Both the position numbers and the translations under genes were made by a program. A DNA stretch of 38,269 bases from JAVWMQ01 sp036637375 (lineage in GTDB: Bacteria; Bacillota; Clostridia; Peptostreptococcales; Anaerovoracaceae): the NCBI GenBank assembly GCA_036637375.1, contig JAVWMQ010000015.1:1-38269 (forward strand), read 5' to 3'. Below the pieces are notes generated by a model. It saw only the letters and a program-made list of their open reading frames with translations. It made no database searches and had not been told where the DNA came from. Positions 24,998 to 33,633 of the stretch are shown piece after piece; the first letter of the stretch is position 1; each line of letters starts with the position of its first letter.

Positions 24998-25006
24998 ATT
25001 CTAACA
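24998..25006 (-). promoter_or_regulatory. Extended -10 promoter of the GH25 gene
   Basis: On the minus strand TGTTAGAAT ends at 24998, leaving six bases before the ATG at 24991. No good -35 box is visible. Initiation would fall at or next to the start codon. Confidence 0.5.
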
Positions 25007-25016
25007 TAAAGAGACA

Positions 25017-25030
25017 AAAATAGCTATTTT
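25017..25030. promoter_or_regulatory. 14-bp palindrome between divergent promoters
   Basis: AAAATAGCTATTTT is a perfect dyad located between the -10 boxes of the GH25 gene and the D-cysteine desulfhydrase-like gene. It could be an operator serving both, though AT-rich palindromes arise easily by chance. Confidence 0.3.
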
Positions 25031-25031
25031 G

Positions 25032-25040
25032 TGGTAGAAT
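25032..25040 (+). promoter_or_regulatory. Extended -10 promoter of the D-cysteine desulfhydrase-like gene
   Basis: TGGTAGAAT (-10 at 25035-25040) lies 35 bp before the ATG at 25076. The -35 region is poor and overlaps the divergent GH25 promoter region. Confidence 0.5.
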
Positions 25041-25075
25041 ATTCACAAAGATTTTTTACAGGTAAGGAGACAAAA

Positions 25076-26059
25076 ATGAACAAGGTAACAGACGGTATTA
25101 AAAGAATATCTCTTGGCTGTTTTCCTACTCCGTTAAAGGAACTTGGGAATATAGGTAAAGAGTTTAAAGACAACCAAAAGGTTTATATTAAACGAGATGA
25201 TATGACTGGAATTTCTCTTGGCGGTAACAAGGTTAGGAAGCTTGAATATATTTTGGCAGAGGCTATTGAAAATGGCTATGATACGATTATTACTACTGGG
25301 GGAGCTCAATCAAATCATGCAACAATTACTGCGGCATGTTGCAGAAAACTAGGGCTTGATGTCCGTCTAGTTCTTCAAGGTGAAGGGGTTATGGATACTA
25401 AAGGTAACTTGCTTCTTGATGATATTATGGATGTACCAGTCGAGTTTGTAATGAGCAGCGACTTTAGAGACGTTTACAGCCGAATAAAAGAGGTTTGTAA
25501 TGAATTAGAACAAAAGGGCAAAAAGCCGTATAGCATACCTGTTGGTGGCTCAATGGGAATTGGAGTTTTAGGCTATATTGATGGAATGTATGAGCTGTTT
25601 GATCAGCTTATGGATGAGCAAAAAGAGAAATTACACATAGTTTCATGCACAGGCTCTGGAGGAACATTGGCAGGCATTATACTAGGAGCAAAGCTTATAA
25701 GCCCTAAAACAAAGGTGACTGGGATTTTAATTGGAGAAGATCTAAGCTGCAAGGACGGTATTATGAAACTTATTGAGGAGAGTTGTCAGATATTAGGTAT
25801 CAAAAATCCTGTATCCCTTGAGGACATTGTAATTAAGGAATATTATGGGGCTGGATACGCAATACCATCAAAAATGGGTAATGATGCTATCAAAAAATTA
25901 GCAAAAACGGAAGGTATTTTTGTAGATCCAGTATATACAGGAAAAACTTTTGGTGGTATTCTAGATTTAAATAAAAACGGATATTTTGATAATGATGAAA
26001 ACATTGTTTTTATTCATTCTGGCGGCGCAGCTGCATTATTTGCAATTTCTATGGAATAG
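25076..26059 (+). CDS. PLP-dependent D-cysteine desulfhydrase / ACC deaminase family enzyme
   Basis: A 327-residue fold-type II PLP enzyme. The segment IKRDDMTGISLGGNKVRKLEY carries the Schiff-base lysine K52, and TTGGAQSNHATITAACCRKLG and the phosphate-binding loop SCTGSGGTLAG are typical of DcyD. Such enzymes break D-cysteine to pyruvate, sulfide and ammonia; the ACC deaminase reaction uses the same scaffold, and substrate cannot be told from these motifs alone. An earlier in-frame start at 25031 would precede the AAGGAG at about 25064-25069, so the ATG at 25076 is chosen. It is followed 10 bp later by xpt. Confidence 0.85.
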   Translation: MNKVTDGIKRISLGCFPTPLKELGNIGKEFKDNQKVYIKRDDMTGISLGGNKVRKLEYILAEAIENGYDTIITTGGAQSNHATITAACCRKLGLDVRLVLQGEGVMDTKGNLLLDDIMDVPVEFVMSSDFRDVYSRIKEVCNELEQKGKKPYSIPVGGSMGIGVLGYIDGMYELFDQLMDEQKEKLHIVSCTGSGGTLAGIILGAKLISPKTKVTGILIGEDLSCKDGIMKLIEESCQILGIKNPVSLEDIVIKEYYGAGYAIPSKMGNDAIKKLAKTEGIFVDPVYTGKTFGGILDLNKNGYFDNDENIVFIHSGGAAALFAISME

Positions 26060-26069
26060 TGAGGAAAGT

Positions 26070-26645
26070 ATGAAAGAACTAAAAGACAAGATATTAAACG
26101 AAGGAGAATCAATAGGAACTCAGATTGTCAAGGTGGATGGCTTTGTAAACCACCAGATTGATGTGGAATTTATGAGCCAGATGGGGGCAGAGTTTGCGAA
26201 AAGATTTGAAGGCGAAAAGGTAGATAAGATTTTGACTGTTGAAGCGAGCGGGATTGCAATAGCGTGTTTAACAGCACCATATTTTGGATATCCGAGAGCA
26301 GTATTTGCAAAGAAACAGCAGCCTAACACTATGGTTGAAGGATTCTATGAAGCAGAGTCAATGTCTTTTACCAAAGGCACTAAATCTGTAATAAGAGTAT
26401 CAAAGAAGTTTATTAACAAAGGTGATAGGGTGTTGATTCTTGATGATTTCTTAGCCCATGGGCAAGCCTCTATGGCGCTTACAAAGATTGTAGAGGAAGC
26501 AGGCGCAACAGTTGTTGGCATTGGAATTATAATAGAAAAAAAATTCCAAGGTGGCGCAAAACTACTACGAGAGAAAGGATATAAAGTTTCATCGTTGGCA
26601 GTAATTGAAAAAATTGTTGATGGAGAAATAACTTTTGAAGAGTAG
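26070..26645 (+). CDS. xpt: Xanthine phosphoribosyltransferase
   Basis: A 191-residue purine-salvage enzyme that joins xanthine (and more weakly guanine) to PRPP, giving XMP. The PRPP loop VLILDDFLAHGQA is at about 121-133, and KILTVEASGIAIA and the GFYEAESMSFTKG segment match the Xpt family rather than adenine or hypoxanthine enzymes. Length is close to the B. subtilis protein. GAGGAAAG supports the ATG at 26070, just after the upstream stop. In many Firmicutes xpt has a guanine riboswitch; none is visible here, and the gene appears to be transcribed with the PLP enzyme. A nucleoside importer operon follows, so purine salvage is grouped here. Confidence 0.92.
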   Translation: MKELKDKILNEGESIGTQIVKVDGFVNHQIDVEFMSQMGAEFAKRFEGEKVDKILTVEASGIAIACLTAPYFGYPRAVFAKKQQPNTMVEGFYEAESMSFTKGTKSVIRVSKKFINKGDRVLILDDFLAHGQASMALTKIVEEAGATVVGIGIIIEKKFQGGAKLLREKGYKVSSLAVIEKIVDGEITFEE

Positions 26646-26663
26646 GTAGTGACAATAGTAATT

Positions 26664-26713
26664 AAGAGAAAAAAACATTTGTATGTTTGATGAAAATCAA
26701 GACTTTTTCTCTT
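26664..26713. repeat. Inverted repeat between xpt and the BMP operon
   Basis: AAGAGAAAAA (26664-26673) and TTTTTCTCTT (26704-26713) form a perfect 10-bp pair with a 30-base loop. The right arm overlaps the -35 box of the next operon. It may be a weak terminator for xpt or a regulatory site. Confidence 0.45.
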
Positions 26714-26740
26714 GATAGTAGAGCATAATAAGAGTATAAT
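26712..26740 (+). promoter_or_regulatory. Strong sigma-A promoter of the nucleoside ABC operon
   Basis: TTGATA (26712-26717), a 17-bp spacer and a perfect TATAAT (26735-26740). Transcription should begin near 26747, giving a leader of about 45 bases. Confidence 0.82.
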
Positions 26741-26792
26741 ATTATACACTATTATGTAGTTAAACAAGTTGAGTTTTGCTTAGGAGGAAAAA

Positions 26793-27893
26793 ATGAAAAA
26801 AATGCAAAAAATTATTGCAGTTGCTTTAGTGCTAATCTTGGCATTAGGTATGACTGCTTGTGGCGGTGGCGACACAAAGGAAGATGCTCTAAAGGTTGGA
26901 TTTATCTATATCGGATCTGCTAAAGACGGTGGTTTCTCAGAAGCCCAGGACAATGGTAGAATCGCTATGGAAAAAGAATTTGGTGGCAAGGTAGAAACTA
27001 CTTTCTTAGAAGAAGTTCCAGAAAATGCACAGGACGTTGAAGCAGCAGCAAAGAATTTAATGGATGAAGGTTGCAAAGTTATTGTTGGAACAAGTTATGG
27101 TTACATGGATACTTTAGACAAACTAGCTAAAGAATATCCAGACAACTACTTCTTACATTTCTCAGGAAATAAAAAGAACGACACAAACTTTGATAACTAC
27201 TTCGGTGCAATGGAAGAAGCAAGATATCTAGCAGGTATTGTTGCAGGTAAGACAACTAAGAGCAATAAGCTTGGTTATGTTGCTGCATTCTCAAACACAG
27301 AAGTAAATATTGGAATTAATGCATACACTAGAGGTGTTCAGTCAGTAAATCCTAAGGCTGAAGTAAATGTTGTATACATCAACTCATGGGTTGATGCAGC
27401 AAAAGAAAAAGAAGCAGCAGAAGCTTTAATTTCACAAGGTTGTGACGTAATTGCACAGCACTGCGATACAACAGGACCAGCACTTGCAGCAGAAGCAGCA
27501 GGCGTTTACTCAATCGGATACAACTTAGACAAAGCAGATGTTGCACCTAAAGCAGTATTAACAGCACCAATTTGGTACCATGACAAATACTACACAAGTG
27601 TAATTCAGAGCATTATGGACAATAAGTTCAAACCAGAAAGTTACTATGGAACATTAGAAGATGGGTACATTGGACTAGCTCCTATGACAGATCTTGTTTC
27701 AGATGATGTTAAAGCAGAAGTTGAAAAAGCACAAAAAGCTATTATTGCTGGCGACTTAGCTCCATTCTCAGGAGAAATTAAGTACGCAGACGGAACTTTA
27801 CTTTGCAAAGAAGGTCAGACTCTAGAAAGAGCAGACATTTGGAAGACAAAGGGAGTAATTGAAGGCGTAAAAGCAACAGGTGCTCAAAAATAG
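26793..27893 (+). CDS. BMP-family nucleoside-binding lipoprotein of an ABC importer
   Basis: A 366-residue extracellular substrate-binding lipoprotein of the Bmp/Med/PnrA family. The signal peptide ends in a lipobox, LGMTAC, with the lipidated cysteine at C23, followed by GGGDTKED. KVGFIYIGSAKDGGFSEAQDNG and VIVGTSYGYMD are family blocks in the two-lobe periplasmic-binding fold. Relatives bind purine nucleosides such as guanosine, inosine or adenosine. AGGAGGA precedes the ATG. It heads a complete transport operon (ATPase, two permeases) under a strong promoter. Confidence 0.92.
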   Translation: MKKMQKIIAVALVLILALGMTACGGGDTKEDALKVGFIYIGSAKDGGFSEAQDNGRIAMEKEFGGKVETTFLEEVPENAQDVEAAAKNLMDEGCKVIVGTSYGYMDTLDKLAKEYPDNYFLHFSGNKKNDTNFDNYFGAMEEARYLAGIVAGKTTKSNKLGYVAAFSNTEVNIGINAYTRGVQSVNPKAEVNVVYINSWVDAAKEKEAAEALISQGCDVIAQHCDTTGPALAAEAAGVYSIGYNLDKADVAPKAVLTAPIWYHDKYYTSVIQSIMDNKFKPESYYGTLEDGYIGLAPMTDLVSDDVKAEVEKAQKAIIAGDLAPFSGEIKYADGTLLCKEGQTLERADIWKTKGVIEGVKATGAQK

Positions 27894-27910
27894 TTTCAGG
27901 AGGCTAAAAA

Positions 27911-29443
27911 GTGCATAATAATATTTCAGTAGAAATGAAAAATATTACAAAATCTTTTGGAGCACTAAAGGCGAATGAGAATGTTAATTTAAAAGTAATT
28001 GGAGGCGAAGTTCACGCTTTATTAGGCGAGAACGGCGCAGGCAAATCTACATTAATGAACATGCTGTCGGGAATTTATTCTCCCGACAGCGGTTCTATTT
28101 ATATAGATGGTAAGCAAGTAACATTTTCATCACCAAAAGATTCAATAGAATTAGGAATAGGTATGATTCACCAACACTTTAAATTGGTGGATATAATGAC
28201 AGCGAAAGAAAATATCATTTTAGGGCAAAAAAACAAAGGCAAGAAAAATGATGAAATAGTTAGAGAAATAATGGAACTATCAGATAGATATGGACTTGAT
28301 GTTGATCCAAACAAAAAAGTTTACGATATGTCTGTAAGTGAAAAACAAACCTTGGAAATTATCAAGGTGCTTTATAGAGGCGCAAAAATTTTGATTCTTG
28401 ATGAACCGACAGCGGTATTAACACCACAAGAAATCGAAAAGCTTTTTAGAATAATGAAAAATATGAAAAAACAGGGGTGTGCTATTATTATCATCACACA
28501 TAAGCTTAATGAGGTGCTTGAAATTAGCGATAGAATTACAGTTTTGAGAAAAGGTAGTTCTGTTCAAACAGTTAAGACTGAAGGTGTATCTGTTGCGGGC
28601 TTAATTGAAATGATGGTAGGTAAAAAGGTAGACCTAGAAATTAATAGATTAGAAAAAGTTAAGGGTAACGAACTTTTAAGGCTAGATGATGTAACGGTTT
28701 TAGATGCAGAAGGAAAGCCAGGACTTGCAGATGCAAAGTTTAGCCTTTGTGGAGGCGAAATTGTTGGGGTTGCAGGAGTTGCCAAAAGTGGACAAAAAGA
28801 ACTTTGCGAAGTAATCGCAGGGCTTATGAAGGCTCAAAAGGGGAGAATATATTTCGAAGGCGAAAATATATTAGGTAAAAGCCCACGAGATATTATCAAA
28901 CTTGGAATAAGAATGGGATTCATTCCAGAGGATAGACTTGGAATGGGACTTGTTTCAGGAATGGATATTGTTCACAATTTAATATTAAAGGATTATCAAG
29001 GACAAGAAGGCATATTCCTAAAGAGAGGTCCTTGTATTGAAAAAGCAAATCACATTGTAGAGAAACTTGAGATAGCTACACCGAGCATAACAACACCAGT
29101 TAAGAAGTTATCCGGCGGTAATATTCAAAAGGTACTTCTTGGCAGAGAAATTGATGCAAATCCAAAGCTACTGATTACTGCATATCCAGTGAGAGGACTT
29201 GATATTGGAGCATCATACAAAATATATGATTTATTAAATGAACAAAAAGAAAAAGGCGTTGGCGTATTATTTATAGGGGAAGACCTAGACGTTTTGATGG
29301 CACTATGTGATAGAATCATGGTATTGTGCCATGGCAAAATTATAGATATTGTAGACCCACGCAAGGTTACAAAAGAGGATGTAGGACTTTTGATGACAGG
29401 AACGAAAATAGGAGAGGAGAGTGGCGATGTTAAAGGTAACTAA
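27911..29443 (+). CDS. Nucleoside ABC importer, double ATP-binding protein (YufO-like)
   Basis: A 510-residue protein with two fused ABC domains, as in the sugar/nucleoside (RbsA-like) importers. The N-terminal domain has a good Walker A, GENGAGKST at 39-47, a degenerate signature near 141-146 (SVSEKQ) and Walker B ILILDEPTA at about 160-168. The C-terminal domain has a degenerate Walker A (GVAKSGQKE) but a good signature LSGGNIQK, the usual asymmetry of this family, and a Walker B region altered to LLITAYPVRGLD. Translation starts at GTG after CAGGAGG. Its 3' end overlaps the first permease gene by 17 bases. Confidence 0.92.
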   Translation: MHNNISVEMKNITKSFGALKANENVNLKVIGGEVHALLGENGAGKSTLMNMLSGIYSPDSGSIYIDGKQVTFSSPKDSIELGIGMIHQHFKLVDIMTAKENIILGQKNKGKKNDEIVREIMELSDRYGLDVDPNKKVYDMSVSEKQTLEIIKVLYRGAKILILDEPTAVLTPQEIEKLFRIMKNMKKQGCAIIIITHKLNEVLEISDRITVLRKGSSVQTVKTEGVSVAGLIEMMVGKKVDLEINRLEKVKGNELLRLDDVTVLDAEGKPGLADAKFSLCGGEIVGVAGVAKSGQKELCEVIAGLMKAQKGRIYFEGENILGKSPRDIIKLGIRMGFIPEDRLGMGLVSGMDIVHNLILKDYQGQEGIFLKRGPCIEKANHIVEKLEIATPSITTPVKKLSGGNIQKVLLGREIDANPKLLITAYPVRGLDIGASYKIYDLLNEQKEKGVGVLFIGEDLDVLMALCDRIMVLCHGKIIDIVDPRKVTKEDVGLLMTGTKIGEESGDVKGN

Positions 29444-30494
29444 AAAAGCGACTCCCCAAAAAAGGCAAGAAATTAAAATACAAATAATTGCGATTTTATT
29501 AGCATTTGTATTTGCAGGGATTGTAATATTAATTATGGGATTTAATCCGATAGAAGTATATATGAAAATCGTAAATGGTGCTATCGGTACAGAAAGCAGA
29601 ATACAGCAGACAGTGATAATTTCCATTCCACTTATAATAACGTCTATGGGGATTCTTGTTGCATTTAAAATGAAGTTTTGGAATATTGGTGGCGAAGGTC
29701 AGATTATGATGGGCGCACTTGGAGGAACTTTAGTAGCACTAAATGCACCAGAAAGCACACCAGGAATTATTTTGATTCCTATTATGATGGTTGCTGGAAT
29801 GGTATTTGGAGGACTTTGGGCGTTTATTCCTGCCTTCTTTAAAGCAAAATTTGGTACAAACGAAACTGTATTCACACTAATGATGAACTATATCGCAATT
29901 AAGTTTATTACATACTTACAGTTTGGACCTATGAAAGACCCAAATGCAGGTGGTTATGGTAAGATTGCAAATTTCAGCGATAATGCTGTAATGGGTAAAT
30001 TATTTGGTGTGCATTTTGGATGGGTAATTGCAATAGTTGCAGTTATTGCAGTTTATGTATTTGTGAACCATACAAAAAAAGGTTATGAAATTACAGTAGT
30101 TGGAGAAAGCCTTGAAACAGCAAGATATGCAGGCATGAATATTAATGGAATTATTATTACTGCAATGCTAGTTTCTGGCGGACTTTGCGGAATGGCAGGT
30201 GTTATTCAGGCATCTGCAGTTGAAAGAACACTTACATCAACAATATCAGCTGGATATGGATTTACAGCCATAATTACTTCTTGGCTTGGTAAACTTTCAG
30301 CGCCTATTGTTGCCTTAGTATGCGTGCTATTTGCAATGCTATTACAAGGTGGAGCTTATATTCAGATTGCAATGTCAGTACCAGCTGCTGTTGCAGGAAT
30401 GATACAGGGCATTATATTATTCTTTGTACTTGGAAGTGAATTTTTCTTACAGTACAATGTTTCTTTTGAAAAAAAACATAAGGAGGCGTGCTAA
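29427..30494 (+). CDS. Nucleoside ABC importer, permease subunit 1 (YufP-like)
   Basis: A 355-residue permease of the BPD_transp_2 family with about 8-10 transmembrane segments. The conserved NIGGEGQIMMGALGG motif, GTNETVFTLMMNY and the GYEITVVGESLETARYAGMN coupling loop are typical of nucleoside/BMP-type permeases. The GTG at 29421 is in frame, but AGGAGA at 29415-29420 is best spaced for the ATG at 29427. The start lies inside the ATPase gene and the stop overlaps the next start (TAATG), so all three are translationally linked. Confidence 0.9.
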   Translation: MLKVTKKATPQKRQEIKIQIIAILLAFVFAGIVILIMGFNPIEVYMKIVNGAIGTESRIQQTVIISIPLIITSMGILVAFKMKFWNIGGEGQIMMGALGGTLVALNAPESTPGIILIPIMMVAGMVFGGLWAFIPAFFKAKFGTNETVFTLMMNYIAIKFITYLQFGPMKDPNAGGYGKIANFSDNAVMGKLFGVHFGWVIAIVAVIAVYVFVNHTKKGYEITVVGESLETARYAGMNINGIIITAMLVSGGLCGMAGVIQASAVERTLTSTISAGYGFTAIITSWLGKLSAPIVALVCVLFAMLLQGGAYIQIAMSVPAAVAGMIQGIILFFVLGSEFFLQYNVSFEKKHKEAC

Positions 30495-31420
30495 TGGAAC
30501 ATTTATTAATTGCGACAGTAATGGCTGCAACTCCTTTGTTATTTGGAATGCTTGGTGAATTAATTACAGAAAAGGTAGGAAACCTTAACTTAGGTGTTGA
30601 AGGTATGATGTTAATGGGTGCTGTTATTGGGTTTAGAATAGCATACACCACAGAAAATCCTTATCTTGCTGTTATTGGTGCACTTGCAGCAGGTGCAATG
30701 GGTGCTGCAATTTATGGATTTTTGACAATATCTCTAAAGACAAATCAAGTAGTAACAGGGCTTACTCTTACAATATTTGGGACAGGATTTGCTAGTTTTG
30801 TAGGCAAAAGCGTGTCAGGCGTACCTTTACCATATACAGTTAGATCGGCATTTGAACCTATTGCTATTCCAGTATTATCTAAGATACCAGTCATTGGTCA
30901 TGCTTTATTTAACCAAGATATTCTAATTTATGTTGCATACATATGCACATTGGTTTGTGCTTTTTATTTATCAAAAACACAAGTTGGATTGAATGCTAGA
31001 GCAGTAGGTGAAAACGCAGGTGCAGCAGATGCTTCGGGTATTAATGTAAACCTATATAAATATTGCAATGTAATTGCTGGAGGTGCGTTGTGCGGCCTTG
31101 GCGGAGCATATATGTCTTTGGTTACAATTCCTGTTTGGCAAGAAAACATAACAGCTGGACGTGGTTGGATTGCAGTTGCTCTTGTAATATTCGCATCATG
31201 GAAACCAGGTAAGGCAATACTAGGAGCATTATTATTTGGTATGCTTAGTATCCTTGGGTATAGATTCCAAGCTATGGGCATTGAAATTTCACAATATCTA
31301 GTTGATATGATACCTTACATTGCAACTATAATAATTGTAATTGTAAGTACAAGAAAAAACAGAAAGGAAGATCTTCCTCCAGGTAATTTAGGAGACTCTT
31401 ACTTTAGAGAAGAACGATAG
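30494..31420 (+). CDS. Nucleoside ABC importer, permease subunit 2 (YufQ-like)
   Basis: A 308-residue BPD_transp_2 permease, the shorter partner of the pair. It has NLGVEGMMLMGAVIG near the N terminus, TLTIFGTGFASF, the cytoplasmic coupling loop VGLNARAVGENAGAADASGIN and a final helix ending in a Lys/Arg-rich tail. AGGAGG (30481-30486) lies seven bases before the ATG at 30494; an earlier GTG at 30488 is less likely. It forms the membrane channel with the preceding permease. Confidence 0.9.
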   Translation: MEHLLIATVMAATPLLFGMLGELITEKVGNLNLGVEGMMLMGAVIGFRIAYTTENPYLAVIGALAAGAMGAAIYGFLTISLKTNQVVTGLTLTIFGTGFASFVGKSVSGVPLPYTVRSAFEPIAIPVLSKIPVIGHALFNQDILIYVAYICTLVCAFYLSKTQVGLNARAVGENAGAADASGINVNLYKYCNVIAGGALCGLGGAYMSLVTIPVWQENITAGRGWIAVALVIFASWKPGKAILGALLFGMLSILGYRFQAMGIEISQYLVDMIPYIATIIIVIVSTRKNRKEDLPPGNLGDSYFREER

Positions 31421-31424
31421 AATT

Positions 31425-32171
31425 ATGAATTTAGAAAAGCGAAAAAGCTATAGGCGCAATTCAAAAAAGAACCCATGGAGAAATACGAGAAATGACAAGG
31501 AAATTCCATGGAGAGAAATATGGGCAGCAGTATTTATGATAATACTGCCAATTATGGTAGTGACTTTAGCAACAAACTTTGTATTCCGAAGTGAGGCTTT
31601 TTATTCCTTCCATTTTGCTAAGACGGAAGTGGTTAAAGAAATTCCGTTTTCAATAACACAAGAGGATTTGTCCAAAACATTTGCAGATTATATGCAACAT
31701 AAGTCCTCCACTTTCCAACTGGTAGAAAAAACAGAATATATGCCGCAAAAGTTGTTCAATGACCGAGATGGAAATATTATGGCTACAATTAGAATGATTT
31801 TAGATGTAGGCTTAGTATTTAGCATGATATTCTTAATAGGTGCCTTATCCATATTCGCTTTTCTCATACGGAAAGGTGAGAAGCAATTAATCTACGGTAG
31901 GTTTTTAGACTCGCTTACATTCTTTGGTGCACTTTTGTTGGTAAATTTAGCGATTAACTTAATTGTGCCAGTTCGAGAACTAATCTTTAGGATGCTTTTT
32001 GGCGTGAGATTTCCGCCTGGGGATGTGCTAATCCAGATATTTCAAACGAAATTCAGCCTGTACTTGGCAGGTTGGGAACTGGTGGCATCAGTAGTTATAA
32101 TGGGTGTTATAGGATATTTTGTTCATCTACTAGCAAGTAGACGCAAGATGTTTAGAAAGGTTGAAGAATGA
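31425..32171 (+). CDS. Membrane protein, possibly TIGR01906-type, unknown function
   Basis: A 248-residue protein with a very basic N terminus (KRKSYRRNSKKNPWRN), then about four hydrophobic segments near residues 32-50, 125-150, 160-182 and 208-232. A predicted external region of about 75 residues lies between the first and second. The order FNDRDGNIMATIRMILDVG before the second helix recalls the TIGR01906 family of integral membrane proteins, but this match is from memory and uncertain. The ribosome binding site is weak; translation may depend on the upstream permease four bases away. Its stop overlaps the next start (ATGA). Confidence 0.6.
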   Translation: MNLEKRKSYRRNSKKNPWRNTRNDKEIPWREIWAAVFMIILPIMVVTLATNFVFRSEAFYSFHFAKTEVVKEIPFSITQEDLSKTFADYMQHKSSTFQLVEKTEYMPQKLFNDRDGNIMATIRMILDVGLVFSMIFLIGALSIFAFLIRKGEKQLIYGRFLDSLTFFGALLLVNLAINLIVPVRELIFRMLFGVRFPPGDVLIQIFQTKFSLYLAGWELVASVVIMGVIGYFVHLLASRRKMFRKVEE

Positions 32172-32968
32172 GTTATAAACTTGATTTACACTTACATTCA
32201 TATTATTCTGACGGAACGCTGTCTCCCACCGACTTAGTTAAATGGGCAAAGGACAAAGGACTGGACATTATCTCTCTAACTGATCACGATGGAATTGATG
32301 GTGTCAAGGAAGCAGAAATAGCAGGTAAAGCACTTGATATTTCAGTGGTTCCGGGAATAGAGTTTAGTACGGCTACCAAAGACGGGATAGAACTTCACTT
32401 GCTTGGCTATCACATAGATGTGGATAATCAAGAACTGTTAGATTTGTGTGAGGAACTTAGAACTAATAGAGTTGCGAGAAACGAAAGATATATGGAAATT
32501 TTGCAAAGAGATTATGGTATATCTATTGATGAACTTTTGACTAGAAAAGGGCAAACCTTTATAGGTAAGCCTACAATTGCTAGAGCCCTTCAAAGGAAAG
32601 GGTTTATTAGCAACATAAAAGAAGCGTTTTTGGAAGGAGGATTTTTCCAAAGACCAGATGTAAAAGAGATTAAAAAAGAAAAAATTGACATAGAAAGAGG
32701 CATTAAGGCAGTAAAGGCAGCAGGCGGTATTCCTGTGCTGGCTCATCCAGGGCTTATAAAAGGTATAGGTAGGAGAGAGACAAAAGAGTTTTATGCAGCA
32801 GTTGATAAGCTACTTTTGGACCTAAAAAAAATGGGTTTAAAAGGGCTTGAATGTGTATATAGTAAACACAGCGACGAAGAACGAATTGAATTTATAGGAT
32901 ACGCAGAAAAGTATCATTTACATATTACAGAAGGTTCAGATTACCATGGGCCTGAGGGTGAGAATTAG
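32168..32968 (+). CDS. PHP-domain metal-dependent phosphoesterase (TrpH/YciV-like)
   Basis: A 266-residue protein of the polymerase-and-histidinol-phosphatase fold. The metal ligands are visible: DLHLHSYYSDG with H8, H10 and D15, LTDHDGIDG with H40, PGIEFS, LAHPG, and the C-terminal GSDYHG. Relatives remove phosphates or trim RNA 5' ends (the E. coli YciV/RNase AM type acts on 3',5'-bisphosphonucleotides and short RNA). The exact substrate is unknown. It overlaps the upstream gene by four bases and is followed nine bases later by cysE. Confidence 0.85.
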   Translation: MSYKLDLHLHSYYSDGTLSPTDLVKWAKDKGLDIISLTDHDGIDGVKEAEIAGKALDISVVPGIEFSTATKDGIELHLLGYHIDVDNQELLDLCEELRTNRVARNERYMEILQRDYGISIDELLTRKGQTFIGKPTIARALQRKGFISNIKEAFLEGGFFQRPDVKEIKKEKIDIERGIKAVKAAGGIPVLAHPGLIKGIGRRETKEFYAAVDKLLLDLKKMGLKGLECVYSKHSDEERIEFIGYAEKYHLHITEGSDYHGPEGEN

Positions 32969-32976
32969 GAGGAAAA

Positions 32977-33633
32977 ATGGCGTTTTTTGGTGGTATAGCA
33001 GAAGATATTAGGACGGTAGTAAAAAAAGACCCAGCTGCTAGAAATGGCTTTGAAGTTTTACTTTGCTATCCTGGAGTATGGGCGATTATGTTTCATAGAC
33101 CAGCACACTTTTTATACAAGCATCATCTAAAGCTAATAGCTAGAATTATTTCTCAGATTATAAGGTGGTTTACAGGGGTGGAAATTCATCCTGGTGCAAC
33201 AATAGGACGTAGATGTTTTATTGACCATGGAATGGGAATAATTATTGGAGAGACAACTGAAATAGGTGATGATGTTACGATATACCAAGGTGTTACTCTT
33301 GGAGGAACAGGGAAAGACGTAGGCAAAAGGCACCCTACTTTGGGTGATAGAGTTATGGTTAGTTCAGGTGCTAAAGTTTTAGGACCTATTAATATCGGTG
33401 ATGATGTGAAAATCGGAGCAGGATCAGTTGTTTTGAAAGATGTTCCAAATGGATGCACTGTAGTTGGTATTCCAGGAACAATTGTGAGAAGAAGCAAGAA
33501 GGTAGTTGATGAGGATATGGATCAGATGAATATGCCAGATCCTGTAGCAACGGAAATCGAATGTCTAAGAAGAAGAATTGTTTCTCTTGAAACTAAATTA
33601 AGAGAACAGCAAAATAAAGAGAAGGAGGATTAA
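32977..33633 (+). CDS. cysE: Serine O-acetyltransferase
   Basis: A 218-residue acetyltransferase that makes O-acetylserine from serine and acetyl-CoA, the committed step of cysteine synthesis. The left-handed beta-helix hexapeptide repeats run from about GATIGRRCFIDHGMGIIIGE through VKIGAGSVVLKDVP; the catalytic DHG and the loop GGTGKDVGKRHPTLGD are present. It is the short EpsC-like form lacking the long N-terminal domain of E. coli CysE. AGGAGG precedes the ATG. The stop is adjacent to the start of cysS, so cysteine supply and cysteine charging are cotranscribed. No T-box leader is visible. Confidence 0.93.
   Translation: MAFFGGIAEDIRTVVKKDPAARNGFEVLLCYPGVWAIMFHRPAHFLYKHHLKLIARIISQIIRWFTGVEIHPGATIGRRCFIDHGMGIIIGETTEIGDDVTIYQGVTLGGTGKDVGKRHPTLGDRVMVSSGAKVLGPINIGDDVKIGAGSVVLKDVPNGCTVVGIPGTIVRRSKKVVDEDMDQMNMPDPVATEIECLRRRIVSLETKLREQQNKEKED

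Noticed and set aside
26646..26792. Possible purine riboswitch near xpt and the nucleoside importer
   Set aside because: The conserved core of the purine aptamer and its two loop-pairing stems are not visible, and the promoter leaves a leader of only about 45 bases.
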